Assembly (NCBI GenBank): GCA_039565995.1
Contig: CP154795.1
Location: 2,046,001-2,110,000 of the forward strand
Length of the DNA: 64,000 nucleotides
Direction: 5' to 3'
Origin: Propionibacteriaceae bacterium ZF39
GTDB lineage: Bacteria > Actinomycetota > Actinomycetes > Propionibacteriales > Propionibacteriaceae
The notes under the pieces were generated by a model. It saw only the letters and a program-made list of their open reading frames with translations, had not been told where the DNA came from and made no database searches. The position numbers and the translations under genes were made by a program. Of the stretch, positions 45,368-53,567 are shown one piece after another. Numbering within the stretch: position 1 is the first letter of the stretch; every line of letters begins with the position of its first letter.

Positions 45368-46532
45368 ATGACTGGGCGCTTGCCGGGAGGTGTACGCGTC
45401 GGGCTGCTGGATGCAGTCGTCGCGGCGTCGCTCACCGCCCTGGGCGCAAGCCGAACTCGTGTCGAACGGGATGTGGTCGCCGGTCCCGGCCCTGTTCTCG
45501 TTGGTGATGACCGGAACGTTGGCGCTGCGGCGTACGTTCCCGTGGACGGTTCTGCTCGTGCCGCTCGCCTTCGGCGGGCAGGCTCTCGTCCTCGACCCTG
45601 CGCCGTCGACGCTGGGGAACGGGTTGGCGTTGTTGGTGGCGGTGTACGCGGCGGGTGAGTCCCTGGGACCCGTGCGCTCGCTTCCGGTGCTGGCGCTCAC
45701 CGGGGGTGCCTCCGTGGTGTTCGAAATCGACCAGGGGGACGTGGACGCAGCGGCCGGCGACATAGTCATGGCCGTGGCCGCCTGGATCATCGGTCTGGTC
45801 GTCGCCGAGCGGCGACGACGGACGGTCAGGCGGCTGACCGCTGCCGATGAAGACCTCCGCGCCGCGGAGCTGCGCACCGAGACGGCCCTCGCCGAGGAAC
45901 GGCAGCGGATGGCCCGTGAGCTGCACGATGTCGTGTCCCATGGCGTTACCGTCGTCGTGATGCAGGCCCGCGGTGCCCGGGCCATGCTCGATATCGACCC
46001 CGAACAGTCCCGCGCAGCCCTCGACGCGATCGAACGGGCGGGGCAGGACGCGCTGGGCGACATGCGGCGGCTCGTCACACTGTTGCGCGACCCCGCGCCC
46101 GGGATCAGGCCCCAGCCGGGGCTTGAGGAGCTTGATCGACTGGTGACAGCGGCGCGCCTGGACGCGCCGGTGGACGTCACCGTGACCGGGGAACCGGTCG
46201 AGCTCCCGTCCGGGCTGGGACTCACTGCCTATCGCCTGGTCCAGGAGGGGCTGACGAACGCACTGCGCCATGCTCCCGGGTCTGCGATCGATCTCCGAAT
46301 CGACTGGGAACCCGACCACCTCACCTTCACGATCGAGAACGCTGCTGCCTGCGTGGAGGACGAGGGTTCGGCTGCGCCGGGTTCGGGATTCGGGCTGCTG
46401 GGCGTGCGTGAGCGGGTGGAACTCTATGGCGGCACGCTCGACTATGGCCGGGCGGACGACGTCTGGGGCGTACGAGCGCGGCTGCCGCTGGCAACGGTCG
46501 CAGCCGCGCCCGAAACGTCGGACCCGCGGTGA
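45368..46532 (+). pseudogene. NarL-type sensor histidine kinase, frameshifted near its N-terminus
   Basis: From 45368 the frame reads MTGRLPGGVRVGLLDAVVAASLTALG, the expected kinase N-terminus. Near the GGG at 45442-45444 homology jumps to the next frame (AQAELVSNGMW...), which continues through the membrane domain, the H-box ERQRMARELHDVVSHG, the N-box EGLTNALRH and the G-box GFGLLGVRERVE to 46532. One extra G would explain it. Without correction, translation could start only at a later GTG or ATG (about 45461-45470), losing the first helix. It may be a real mutation or a sequence error. It overlaps the regulator gene by four bases. Confidence 0.75.
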
Positions 46533-47182
46533 TCCGGGTGCTGCTGGTGGACGACCAGCCGTTGGTACGCAAGGGCCTCGTCATGGTGCTGCAACCCGTC
46601 GAGGGGATCGAGGTCGTGGGGGAGGCGGCTGACGGCGTCGAAGCGGTCGAGGGCGTGGGGCGGTTGTTGCCGGATGTGGTGGTGATGGACGTCCGCATGC
46701 CGCGGCTCGACGGCATCGAGGCGACGAAGCTGATCGTCCGACGGCATCCGGCGAGTCGCGTGCTGGTGCTGACGACGTTCGATGTGGATGAGCACGTCTA
46801 TGGAGCGCTGCGTGCCGGCGCGAGTGGGTTCCTGCTCAAGGACGCGCCGGTGGAGCAGTTCGTCGACGCGATCAGGGTCGTTCACTCAGGGGCCTCGATG
46901 TGGGCGGCCGAGGCAACACGGCGGATCGTGACGCATTTCACGGGAGCGGGACAGGGCGATGCTGCAGAGCTCATCCGGAGGTCAGGCCTGACCCCGCGCG
47001 AGGTCGAGGTGTTGCGCCACATGGCGCGCGGGCTGTCGAATGCCCAGATCGGGGAGGAGCTGTTCGTCTCGGATGCAACCGTCAAGACCCCCGTTGCGCG
47101 CGTCCTTGCGAAGCTGGATGCACGCAGTCGCACCCATGCGGTGGTGATGGCGTTCGAGGCCGGTCTCGCGCGGAAGGGGTGA
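46529..47182 (+). CDS. NarL/LuxR-family response regulator with proline in the recognition helix
   Basis: A 217-residue response regulator: receiver domain with DD (LLVDDQPLVRKG), phospho-acceptor Asp in VVVMDVRMPRLDG, Thr in VLVLTTFD and Lys in FLLKDAP, then a LuxR-type HTH (LTPREVEVLRHMARGLSNAQIGEELFVSDATVKTPVARVLAKLDARSRTHAV). The family consensus is VKTHV; here codon CCC gives VKTPV, placing Pro inside the recognition helix. It is translated with the upstream kinase (ATGA-like overlap). The DNA binding of this copy is doubtful. Confidence 0.88.
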   Translation: MIRVLLVDDQPLVRKGLVMVLQPVEGIEVVGEAADGVEAVEGVGRLLPDVVVMDVRMPRLDGIEATKLIVRRHPASRVLVLTTFDVDEHVYGALRAGASGFLLKDAPVEQFVDAIRVVHSGASMWAAEATRRIVTHFTGAGQGDAAELIRRSGLTPREVEVLRHMARGLSNAQIGEELFVSDATVKTPVARVLAKLDARSRTHAVVMAFEAGLARKG

Positions 47183-47185
47183 CCT

Positions 47186-48223
47186 GTGACCCGTTGGATC
47201 CTGCACGTCGACATGGACCAGTTCCTCGCTGCTGTCGAACTCCTCCGGCGGCCGGAGCTCGTGGGGAAGCCGGTCGTGGTAGGCGGGCGCGGGGATCCGA
47301 CCGAACGGGCGGTGGTCTCGACGGCCTCCTATGAGGCGCGCGCGTTCGGGATCCGGTCCGGGATGGCCTTGCGGATCGCGGTGCGGAAGTGCCCGGAGGC
47401 GGTCTTCCTGCCGGTGGACTTCCCGGTCTATGAGGCTGCGAGTGACCAGGTCATGGCCACCCTGAAGGCTTGGCCGGGAGCCGTGGTGGAGGTGCTCGGC
47501 TGGGGCGAGGCGTTCGTGGGGATCGAGACCGAGGATCCGGAAGGCCAGGCGCGGGGCGTGCAGGCTGCGGTGTTCGACGCCACGGGCCTGCACTGCTCCA
47601 TCGGCATCGGCGACACGCTGGTGAAGGCGAAGACTGCGACGGAGTTCGGGAAGCCCCAGGGAACCTTCGTCCTCACGCGCGAAAACTGGGCCGAGGTCAT
47701 GGGCGAGCGGCCAGTCACCGATCTGTGGGGGATCGGGAAGAAGATCGGCGCGCGGCTCAATGCGATCGACATCGTCTCGGTGAACGACTTAGCGGCGGCG
47801 GAAGTCGAGGCTCTGATCGAAGCCTTCGGGCCGAGCTCTGGGGCGTACCTCTCGGAGCTGGGGCGCGGCGACGGCCGCGCCTGGCCGGACGATTCACCGT
47901 GGGTGCCGCGGGCGCGCGGGCACGAGACCACCTATCAGGCCGATCTCACCACGGCGGAGGTTCCTGCGGCTCTCGGTGAGCTGGCCGAGCAGGTCATGCA
48001 GGACCTGCGGAAGGAAGGCCGGCCCTGCGCGCGGGTGCACCTGAAGGTGCGGTTCGCGCCGTTCTTCACGAAGATGCGGGTACGCAAGCTCCGCGAACCG
48101 ACCTGGGACCCCACCGTGGTCGCGGCCACCGCCCTGGACCTGTTCACGGAACTCGGGGACGAGCGACGGGTACGCCTGCTGGGGATCAGGGGCGAGATGG
48201 TGCCGCCGCCGGAGGGGTACTGA
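47186..48223 (+). CDS. Y-family DNA polymerase (DinB2-like), catalytic Asp replaced
   Basis: A 345-residue Y-family polymerase of the actinobacterial DinB2/DinP type: ILHVDMDQFLAAVE (first metal-binding Asp), AVVSTASYEARAFGIRSGM (incoming nucleotide site), helix-hairpin LWGIGKKIGARL and a C-terminal little-finger domain. The second carboxylate pair, normally SIDE or GWDE, reads LGWGEAFVG, so the Asp is Gly while the Glu remains. That Asp coordinates both catalytic metals in characterised members, so polymerase activity is likely lost or strongly reduced. The gene begins three bases after the regulator stop. Confidence 0.85.
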   Translation: MTRWILHVDMDQFLAAVELLRRPELVGKPVVVGGRGDPTERAVVSTASYEARAFGIRSGMALRIAVRKCPEAVFLPVDFPVYEAASDQVMATLKAWPGAVVEVLGWGEAFVGIETEDPEGQARGVQAAVFDATGLHCSIGIGDTLVKAKTATEFGKPQGTFVLTRENWAEVMGERPVTDLWGIGKKIGARLNAIDIVSVNDLAAAEVEALIEAFGPSSGAYLSELGRGDGRAWPDDSPWVPRARGHETTYQADLTTAEVPAALGELAEQVMQDLRKEGRPCARVHLKVRFAPFFTKMRVRKLREPTWDPTVVAATALDLFTELGDERRVRLLGIRGEMVPPPEGY

Positions 48224-48233
48224 CCGTTCCTGC

Positions 48234-48239
48234 GACAAT
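48234..48239 (+). promoter_or_regulatory. Minus-10-like box (GACAAT) of the GntR gene
   Basis: GACAAT ends six bases before the GTG start, matching the leaderless spacing seen elsewhere in the window. Confidence 0.35.
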
Positions 48240-48245
48240 GCTGCG

Positions 48246-48602
48246 GTGTTGACCATCGAGGGCCCCATCGCATCGTCTGCGGAACTGCTGACCCACGTCG
48301 TGTCGCGGATCGAGTCCGGTGAATGGATGGCGGGGGACCGGTTGCCGAGCGTACGCCGGCTCGCCGAGCAGCTGGGTCTGGCCCCGAACACCGTTGCCAA
48401 GGCCTATCGCGAACTCGAAGCGGCCGGCTGGGTCCACACGGCCGGGCGCCGGGGCACCCTCGTCGCGAGCCGTGAGGCCGGAGATGTCGAGGGACAGGCA
48501 CTCGCCCTGGCGCGGGCGTACGCCCGGGAGATGCGGGGACTGGGACTGACCCCCGAGGCGATGGTGAGCTATCTCAATCGGGCCCTCGTGCAGGCCGAAT
48601 AA
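48246..48602 (+). CDS. GntR-family regulator (YtrA-like)
   Basis: A 118-residue short GntR protein: MAGDRLPSVRRLAEQLGLAPNTVAKAYRELEAAGWVHTAGRRGTLV is the winged helix, followed by only about 45 residues (a pair of helices), as in the YtrA group that controls ABC transporter genes. No transporter gene is adjacent, so it may act elsewhere. GTG start, probably leaderless. Confidence 0.85.
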   Translation: MLTIEGPIASSAELLTHVVSRIESGEWMAGDRLPSVRRLAEQLGLAPNTVAKAYRELEAAGWVHTAGRRGTLVASREAGDVEGQALALARAYAREMRGLGLTPEAMVSYLNRALVQAE

Positions 48603-48689
48603 CGTCCGCGTGGTTTACGGATGCGACAGACCGGGGCGAATCATGTAAGCTCACTCCTCGGTCGGCAACGACCACGACAACACAACAGA

Positions 48690-48760
<71 letters not shown>

Positions 48761-48780
48761 ACAACTGAAAATCCATGCCA

Positions 48781-48854
48781 CGGGCTGTGGCGCAGCTTGG
48801 TAGCGCACCTGACTGGGGGTCAGGGGGTCGCAGGTTCAAATCCTGTCAGCCCGA
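48781..48854 (+). tRNA. tRNA-Pro (anticodon GGG)
   Basis: A complete 74-nt cloverleaf: acceptor CGGGCTG/CAGCCCG, D arm GCGCAGCTTGGTAGCGC, anticodon arm CCTGA-CTGGGGG-TCAGG (anticodon GGG), T arm CAGG-TTCAAAT-CCTG, discriminator A; CCA is not encoded. It is probably the attachment site of the downstream integrative element. Confidence 0.96.
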
Positions 48855-48859
48855 CGTAA

Positions 48860-48894
48860 AAGCCCAGGTGAGAGCAGGTTTCTCACCTGGGCTT
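48860..48894 (+). terminator. Strong hairpin terminator after tRNA-Pro
   Basis: A perfect 14-bp stem (AAGCCCAGGTGAGA with its complement) and a seven-base loop, six bases after the tRNA 3' end. It would stop the tRNA transcript and shield the element from chromosomal read-through. Confidence 0.85.
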
Positions 48895-48920
48895 CATCAT
48901 GTCCAGGGATCGGTTTCCGT

Positions 48921-49022
48921 GGTCCCCCTCTGGTCCCCCTGGAGTGGTGCCGGACGGTCGCCTGTGGACAGCCGGACCGCCTCGGCCCGCTCCCCTGTGG
49001 ATAAGGGGACCAAAAGGGGACC
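48921..49022. repeat. Two phased pairs of GGTCCCC in inverted orientation (possible integrase arm sites)
   Basis: GGTCCCC occurs at 48921-48927 and 48932-48938, and its complement GGGGACC at 49005-49011 and 49016-49022. Within each pair the spacing is 11 bases, one helical turn, and the two pairs face each other across about 66 bases. They lie between the tRNA attachment site and the 3' end of the integrase gene, where arm-type binding sites of tyrosine integrases are expected. No gene is evident from 48895 to 49060. Confidence 0.55.
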
Positions 49023-49060
49023 AGAACGCCTGCGCGGCCACTCGCACCGGCGCGGGCGCA

Positions 49061-50290
49061 TTACAGGCGCCTGGCTGAGGGGCCGCTGCGCCGAGCTTGC
49101 TTGCGCTGTCCGGCGGCGGAAAGGAAGGCGTTGGCCTGCTCGGCTGCCGAGGCGAGGTGCCGGTCGTCGGGGTGGAGGTAGCCGCGGGTGGTTTCCATCG
49201 AGGCGTGCCCGAGGATGTCTTGGAGGACGTGTAGCGGGATGCCGGCGTCGGCCATCCAGGTCGCCCCGGTGTGGCGCAGGCCATGCCGGGTGAGGTCGGG
49301 TAGTCCGAGCTTCGCGACGATGCTGTCCCAGTCGGTGGCGTCGCGGACGGTCGCGGTGGTGAGGTAGCCGCCCTTCGGGCCGACCAGCAACGAGTCTTCG
49401 GACCGCTTGCCTTCGGTGAGGCGTTCCAGCACCGGCCGGAGCGGTTCGAGGATCGGCACCCGGCGCTCTTTGCGGCTCTTGGTCGGCTTGGTCACCAGGC
49501 CGCCCTTGCCGGGGAAGACCTGCCTGCGGATCACGACGAGGTTCTTGCCGAAGTCCACGTCTCCGACCTGCAATCCGGACACCTCCGAGGACCGTGCGGC
49601 CAGCAGCGCGGCGAGCATCACGAAGTCGCTGTAGGACTGGTGCACCTTTCCGCACGCCTTGGCGAGCCGGTTGAGGGTCTTCATGTCTGGGATCGCGTGC
49701 GCCCGCGGGGAGGACTGTTCGGCGGACTGGCCGCGGAAGGCGTTGCGGTTCAGGCTCCGCTTGGCGCGGTTCTTGGCGGGGTTGATCTGGATCAGCCCGT
49801 CCCGGACCGCTTCATCGAGCACGCGGACCAGCGGCGCGATGGAGTTCTTGATGGTCGACGCTCCGTGGCGTTGCTCCCATTCATCAATGGTGCGGTCGAT
49901 GATCCCCGCGGTGATCTGGGTGACGGGCAGGTGCCCGAGCGCAGGCAACACCCGCAGTTTGAGCCCGTACCCGTAGGTCTCGCCTGTGGAAGTCGGGTCC
50001 AGGCCCCGCGCCCACCGGTCGCCTATAGAGGTGACGAACTCCAACAGCGTCATCGACACGTCCATGCCCTTGGTCGATGAGTTGCGGAGCTGGTCGAAGA
50101 AGGCGTGCGCCGCGGCCTCGTCGGGCACGATCTCCGACCGGATGACACGGCGCTTGGTGGTCGGGTCGGTCCACCGGGCTCGGGCGCGGATGCCGTAGGA
50201 ACGACGCTCCATGTCCGTGGACAGCTTCACCCCGATCGGCGGCACCGGCTTAGGCGCAGCGGTCGGCTGGGGCTCAGCTCTCCGCGGCAT
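49061..50290 (-). CDS. int: Tyrosine recombinase / integrase
   Basis: A 409-residue phage-type integrase: N-terminal arm-binding part, SAM-like core-binding domain (about 90-190: TLLEFVTSIGDRWARGL...), catalytic domain with Arg in AARSSEVSGL (about 230), HGLRHTGATW (about 333), His in GHASMETTRGY and the nucleophile Tyr in TRGYLHP (about 369). It integrates and excises the element at tRNA-Pro. The ATG at 50290 overlaps the end of the excisionase-like gene by 17 bases. Confidence 0.94.
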   Translation of the reverse strand: MPRRAEPQPTAAPKPVPPIGVKLSTDMERRSYGIRARARWTDPTTKRRVIRSEIVPDEAAAHAFFDQLRNSSTKGMDVSMTLLEFVTSIGDRWARGLDPTSTGETYGYGLKLRVLPALGHLPVTQITAGIIDRTIDEWEQRHGASTIKNSIAPLVRVLDEAVRDGLIQINPAKNRAKRSLNRNAFRGQSAEQSSPRAHAIPDMKTLNRLAKACGKVHQSYSDFVMLAALLAARSSEVSGLQVGDVDFGKNLVVIRRQVFPGKGGLVTKPTKSRKERRVPILEPLRPVLERLTEGKRSEDSLLVGPKGGYLTTATVRDATDWDSIVAKLGLPDLTRHGLRHTGATWMADAGIPLHVLQDILGHASMETTRGYLHPDDRHLASAAEQANAFLSAAGQRKQARRSGPSARRL

Positions 50291-50486
50291 GGTCGTGTTC
50301 GAGCTCGGCCAGCCAGCGATCCACCGCATCGAGCCGGTACCGGGCGATCCCGCCGAGGCGCAGGAACGGCGGTCCGGTCCCGGCCGAGCGCCACCGTGAC
50401 AACGTCGACTCGGAGACCTTCAAGTACGCCGCGACCTCGCGGCTGTGCATCAGGGGTGACACCACGAGTGGTCCGTTGTCGCTCAT
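50274..50486 (-). CDS. Excisionase-like / AlpA-type DNA-binding protein
   Basis: A 70-residue MerR-like helix-turn-helix protein (LMHSREVAAYLKVSESTLSRWRSAGTGPPFLRLGGIARYRLDAVDRWLAE), the size and fold of actinobacterial excisionases. Overlapping the integrase gene, it is the likely directionality factor for excision or a regulator of int. Its start overlaps the upstream DUF4913 gene by four bases. Confidence 0.88.
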   Translation of the reverse strand: MSDNGPLVVSPLMHSREVAAYLKVSESTLSRWRSAGTGPPFLRLGGIARYRLDAVDRWLAELEHDHAAES

Positions 50487-51064
50487 GACACTTCTCCGGT
50501 GTCGGGGTCGAGGTCGCGGTAGAACGCTTCCTCGGCCTCACGGCGGGCGGCGACATCGGCCATGACGAACTCCACGAACTCGGCGTCGCGGTCGATGATC
50601 GGGATGTCCTCGATCGGTTCGGCGGGCTCTTCGCCGGGCCAGACGGTCTGCCTGGTCGGCCGGTCGTGGTCGAGCTTCGTGCCGGATGCGGCAACCCATT
50701 CGCGGAGCCGCTGGCGAGCGTCGGCGAAGTCGCGGTGCCATCCCAGCGGTGCGCTGCCGTTCTGCTCGGGGTCGTAGGCGCAGAGCCAGTGCAGGTGCAG
50801 CGCGGACAGTTCCCACAGCAGCTCGGGGTGGGTGTACCAGGCCGGCGGGATGACGGACGCGGGGAGCCCGTAGGTGTGCCTGAGCCAGTCCACCCAGCGG
50901 TTGAGTTCCAGCCACTCGACCTCGGCGTCGTCGGCGTTGAGCAGGTTCCAGTTGATCGGGTGCGGGGGCTCAGCGATCAGCGGGTCGTCGTAGCCCTCAT
51001 CCGTCTCGTCCAGGTCCGGGTCGGGAACGTTGCTCGCGGTCGCGTCATCGGTGGCGTCGGACAT
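50483..51064 (-). CDS. DUF4913-type protein
   Basis: A 193-residue acidic protein with WLELNRWVDWLRHTYGLPASVIPPAWYTHPELLWELSALHLHWL, the DUF4913 core commonly found in actinobacterial conjugative elements. The ends are Asp/Glu rich and probably disordered. Its function is unknown; the position between transfer and integrase genes suggests an accessory or regulatory role. It is the head of the xis-int operon; 82 bases separate it from the TraG gene. Confidence 0.75.
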   Translation of the reverse strand: MSDATDDATASNVPDPDLDETDEGYDDPLIAEPPHPINWNLLNADDAEVEWLELNRWVDWLRHTYGLPASVIPPAWYTHPELLWELSALHLHWLCAYDPEQNGSAPLGWHRDFADARQRLREWVAASGTKLDHDRPTRQTVWPGEEPAEPIEDIPIIDRDAEFVEFVMADVAARREAEEAFYRDLDPDTGEVS

Positions 51065-51146
51065 GCTGTGCTCCTGTCTGCTCGCGCGAGCGGTCGTCGC
51101 GGCTCGCTGTGGCAGCGAGGTGAGCCGTGAGGCGACTGGCTCGTGC

Positions 51147-52922
51147 TCAGTCAGTGCGACGCAGCAGTGCTTCGATCTCGGCGCGGTCGGCGGTGAGCTG
51201 GGTGGCGTCGGGGCGCTTGGGCCACGGGTGCAGGTCGGTGACGATCGGTGGTGCCGAGCGCAGCAGCACGATCCCGGTCCCGAACGGGAGCCGGCGGATA
51301 CGGTCAGGCGGGAAGATCGGCACCCGCCTGACGGATCGCTGGTTGGAGCGGGTGCCGTGATCGCCGAGGGTCACGGAGTCGGTGTACTCGTCGCGTTCCC
51401 CGACGAGCGCGGACAGGTCTTGCAGGTCACGGCTGTTGGATGCGCCGCCGAGGATCACCTTGACGATCGAGGCGTCCCAGATCGCGCCGGCCTGGTGCTC
51501 GTTCCACTTGTCCCTGGCTTGGGCGAGGCTTTGTAGGACGGGCATGGTCGTGATGCCCGACCCGCCCCCTTCCGCCATCAGCGTTGGAAGCGACGGCAGC
51601 GGGCTGAGGTTGGCTATCTCGTCCAGCGCCAGCAGCAGGGGCGGCTCGAGTCGGGCGCCGGGTGAGCGGGCGGCGAGGCGTCGTGCGGTCTCGATGAGGT
51701 CTTCCACGAGGGCGGCCACCAGCGCCGCGGATGCGCCGGCCCCGGACCCGGTAGCCAGCAGGAACAGGGTGCCTTTGTTCTGGATGAACTGCTCGGGGTC
51801 GAAGCCCTCGCCGGGGCCGGGTGAGACGGCATCAAGCACCCGCGGGTCGGCCAGCGAGCCGAGCGCCAGGGAGACGCCCTGCCAGATGGAGTCGCGGGTG
51901 CGCGGGTCGGAGTCGATCATCGCCTCTAACGATTCCGCCCACCCGGTCGCCGCCAGCGGGGAACTGGTCAGGATCGCCACGGCATCGGCCGCTGCGGTCG
52001 GGTCGAGCGTCCAACGGAACAGCTCGGCAGGCGGCCGGTTGTCGATCGCTGCTGCGTGCAGCAGCGATTGCAAAGCGGCCCGGGTCTTGCCCTCCCAGAA
52101 CCCGCCACCATCGACTCCGCCGGCGGACAGTCCGGTGCCGGCGGCGAGCCCGGTGGCGCGGATCATCGCCGTTTGCGGCGACTCGCACCCACGGATCGGT
52201 GACCACCGCATCCCCGCAGGCAGACCCTCCGCCAAGTGTTGGGGGTCGAAGATCGCGACCGGCCCGATCCGACGCCGGGCGCGCATCGTCGCGGTCAGGT
52301 TGTCCGGGCGGGTGCTCGTGGCCACGACCGCGCCGGGAGCGTCGAGGATCGCGGGGATCACCAGGTGCAGGCCTTTGCCGCTTCGGGGCGGGCCGATGAC
52401 CATGATCGAGTCCTCCACACTCGCCCACACGCCTGCGCCCTTGGAGACACCCAGCCGGTAGCCCACGTCCTGCGGACGGGGGTTGCTCAGTCCGGGCCGG
52501 AGGTTTCCTGCTCGGCGCAGCAGCGCCTTTTCAGACGCGGCAGTGTTGACCTCCGAGCGAGTAGCGACACCGGCCATCCGACGCGGGTCCTGCTCGATCC
52601 GGTGTGTGTGCCGGCGCAGCCGCGACCAGGCCCAGACCCCGCCGGTGACGAGGCTGGCGAGCAGCAGGCTCGCGACGATCCAGTAGACGACCGGGCTCAG
52701 GCCGGGCGCACCGAGGGCTGCCGCGGGGTCTCCGGGATCGAACAGCACCCCGATCCCCGAGGCAGGCCCGCCGGTCGGCTGGCTCGTGCCCGTGAGCCAT
52801 GCCGCGACCGATCCGGCGCCACGGAGCATAAGAGCAATGCCGAACAGCACGACCAGCCCGATCATGGCCGCGTTGGTCAGCTCGTCTCCAAAGGAGCCGG
52901 TCTGCCGCCCCTGACCGTTCAC
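51147..52922 (-). CDS. TraG/VirD4-type conjugative coupling ATPase
   Basis: A 591-residue coupling protein: two N-terminal membrane helices (about 20-40 and 85-110), Walker A IGPPRSGKGLHL (about 176), Walker B LLLALDEIANLSPLPSLP (about 432) and an all-alpha domain between. It links the relaxosome, or DNA, to the type IV secretion channel. Its start overlaps the end of the upstream gene by four bases. Confidence 0.92.
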   Translation of the reverse strand: MNGQGRQTGSFGDELTNAAMIGLVVLFGIALMLRGAGSVAAWLTGTSQPTGGPASGIGVLFDPGDPAAALGAPGLSPVVYWIVASLLLASLVTGGVWAWSRLRRHTHRIEQDPRRMAGVATRSEVNTAASEKALLRRAGNLRPGLSNPRPQDVGYRLGVSKGAGVWASVEDSIMVIGPPRSGKGLHLVIPAILDAPGAVVATSTRPDNLTATMRARRRIGPVAIFDPQHLAEGLPAGMRWSPIRGCESPQTAMIRATGLAAGTGLSAGGVDGGGFWEGKTRAALQSLLHAAAIDNRPPAELFRWTLDPTAAADAVAILTSSPLAATGWAESLEAMIDSDPRTRDSIWQGVSLALGSLADPRVLDAVSPGPGEGFDPEQFIQNKGTLFLLATGSGAGASAALVAALVEDLIETARRLAARSPGARLEPPLLLALDEIANLSPLPSLPTLMAEGGGSGITTMPVLQSLAQARDKWNEHQAGAIWDASIVKVILGGASNSRDLQDLSALVGERDEYTDSVTLGDHGTRSNQRSVRRVPIFPPDRIRRLPFGTGIVLLRSAPPIVTDLHPWPKRPDATQLTADRAEIEALLRRTD

Positions 52923-53473
52923 GGCGCCACTCGCTGGACGACGACCGTGCCGGAGACGCGCCCCAGCAGCACCACCTCAACGACTCCGCCCGAGGCGTCC
53001 GCGCTGAGCTGTGCGGGGTCGATGAGGGCGCGAGCCGCGCCGGTCCCGGCGGCCTCGGTGTGCCCGGTGATGATGGCGACGGCCACATCCTCACCCGGCA
53101 CGAAGCCGTCGCCCTCGACAGCGAGGAACGCGGGCCCCGATACCGGCTTCTCGGCCTCGGGCGTCGACTGGGTTGTCCGGCGGCGGCGGGGAGCGATGAT
53201 GTCGGTGAAGCTCGTGCCGTCCGCCTCGCGGACCTCGACCCGCACCGCTGTCGTCCGGTCGTTGGTGGCGCGGTCGATGATCTGCCCGAACGAGGATCGC
53301 CGCCACGGCGGCGCGAACGGCTCCGGGGCCAGCGGCTTGCCGTCGATGGTGACGGCGACTGTGCCGTCCTCGCGCACGTCGAGCACGACGAGCGGAATGG
53401 ACACCGGGACGGATTCGGGCTCGGGCTTCTTCATAGCGTCGAGGTGAGCCAACGCCGCCATGAGCGGATGCAT
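52919..53473 (-). CDS. Hypothetical conjugative-element protein
   Basis: A 184-residue protein without a recognised domain. Two short acidic beta-rich modules are visible (VVLDVREDGTVAVTIDGKPLAPEPF and FLAVEGDGFVPGEDVAVAIITGH), with a basic linker APRRRRTTQ between them. No signal peptide or membrane helix. The start MHPLMAALAHL is chosen because the longer frame runs antisense to the repeat protein. It overlaps the TraG gene, so it is co-translated and probably serves transfer. Confidence 0.7.
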   Translation of the reverse strand: MHPLMAALAHLDAMKKPEPESVPVSIPLVVLDVREDGTVAVTIDGKPLAPEPFAPPWRRSSFGQIIDRATNDRTTAVRVEVREADGTSFTDIIAPRRRRTTQSTPEAEKPVSGPAFLAVEGDGFVPGEDVAVAIITGHTEAAGTGAARALIDPAQLSADASGGVVEVVLLGRVSGTVVVQRVAP

Positions 53474-53555
53474 GGTGCTCCTGAGCGTTCGCGCACACGT
53501 ATGACCCTGTAGGTCGAACCTCTCACGCGTACGGAGGGATGTCGGACGTCTCTGG

Positions 53556-53561
53556 CAGGCT
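53556..53561 (+). promoter_or_regulatory. Minus-10-like box (CAGGCT) of the repeat protein gene
   Basis: CAGGCT, one base off the TAGGCT box used elsewhere in the window, ends six bases before the ATG. It suggests a leaderless monocistronic transcript divergent from the transfer operon. Confidence 0.35.
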
Positions 53562-53567
53562 CTTCGT

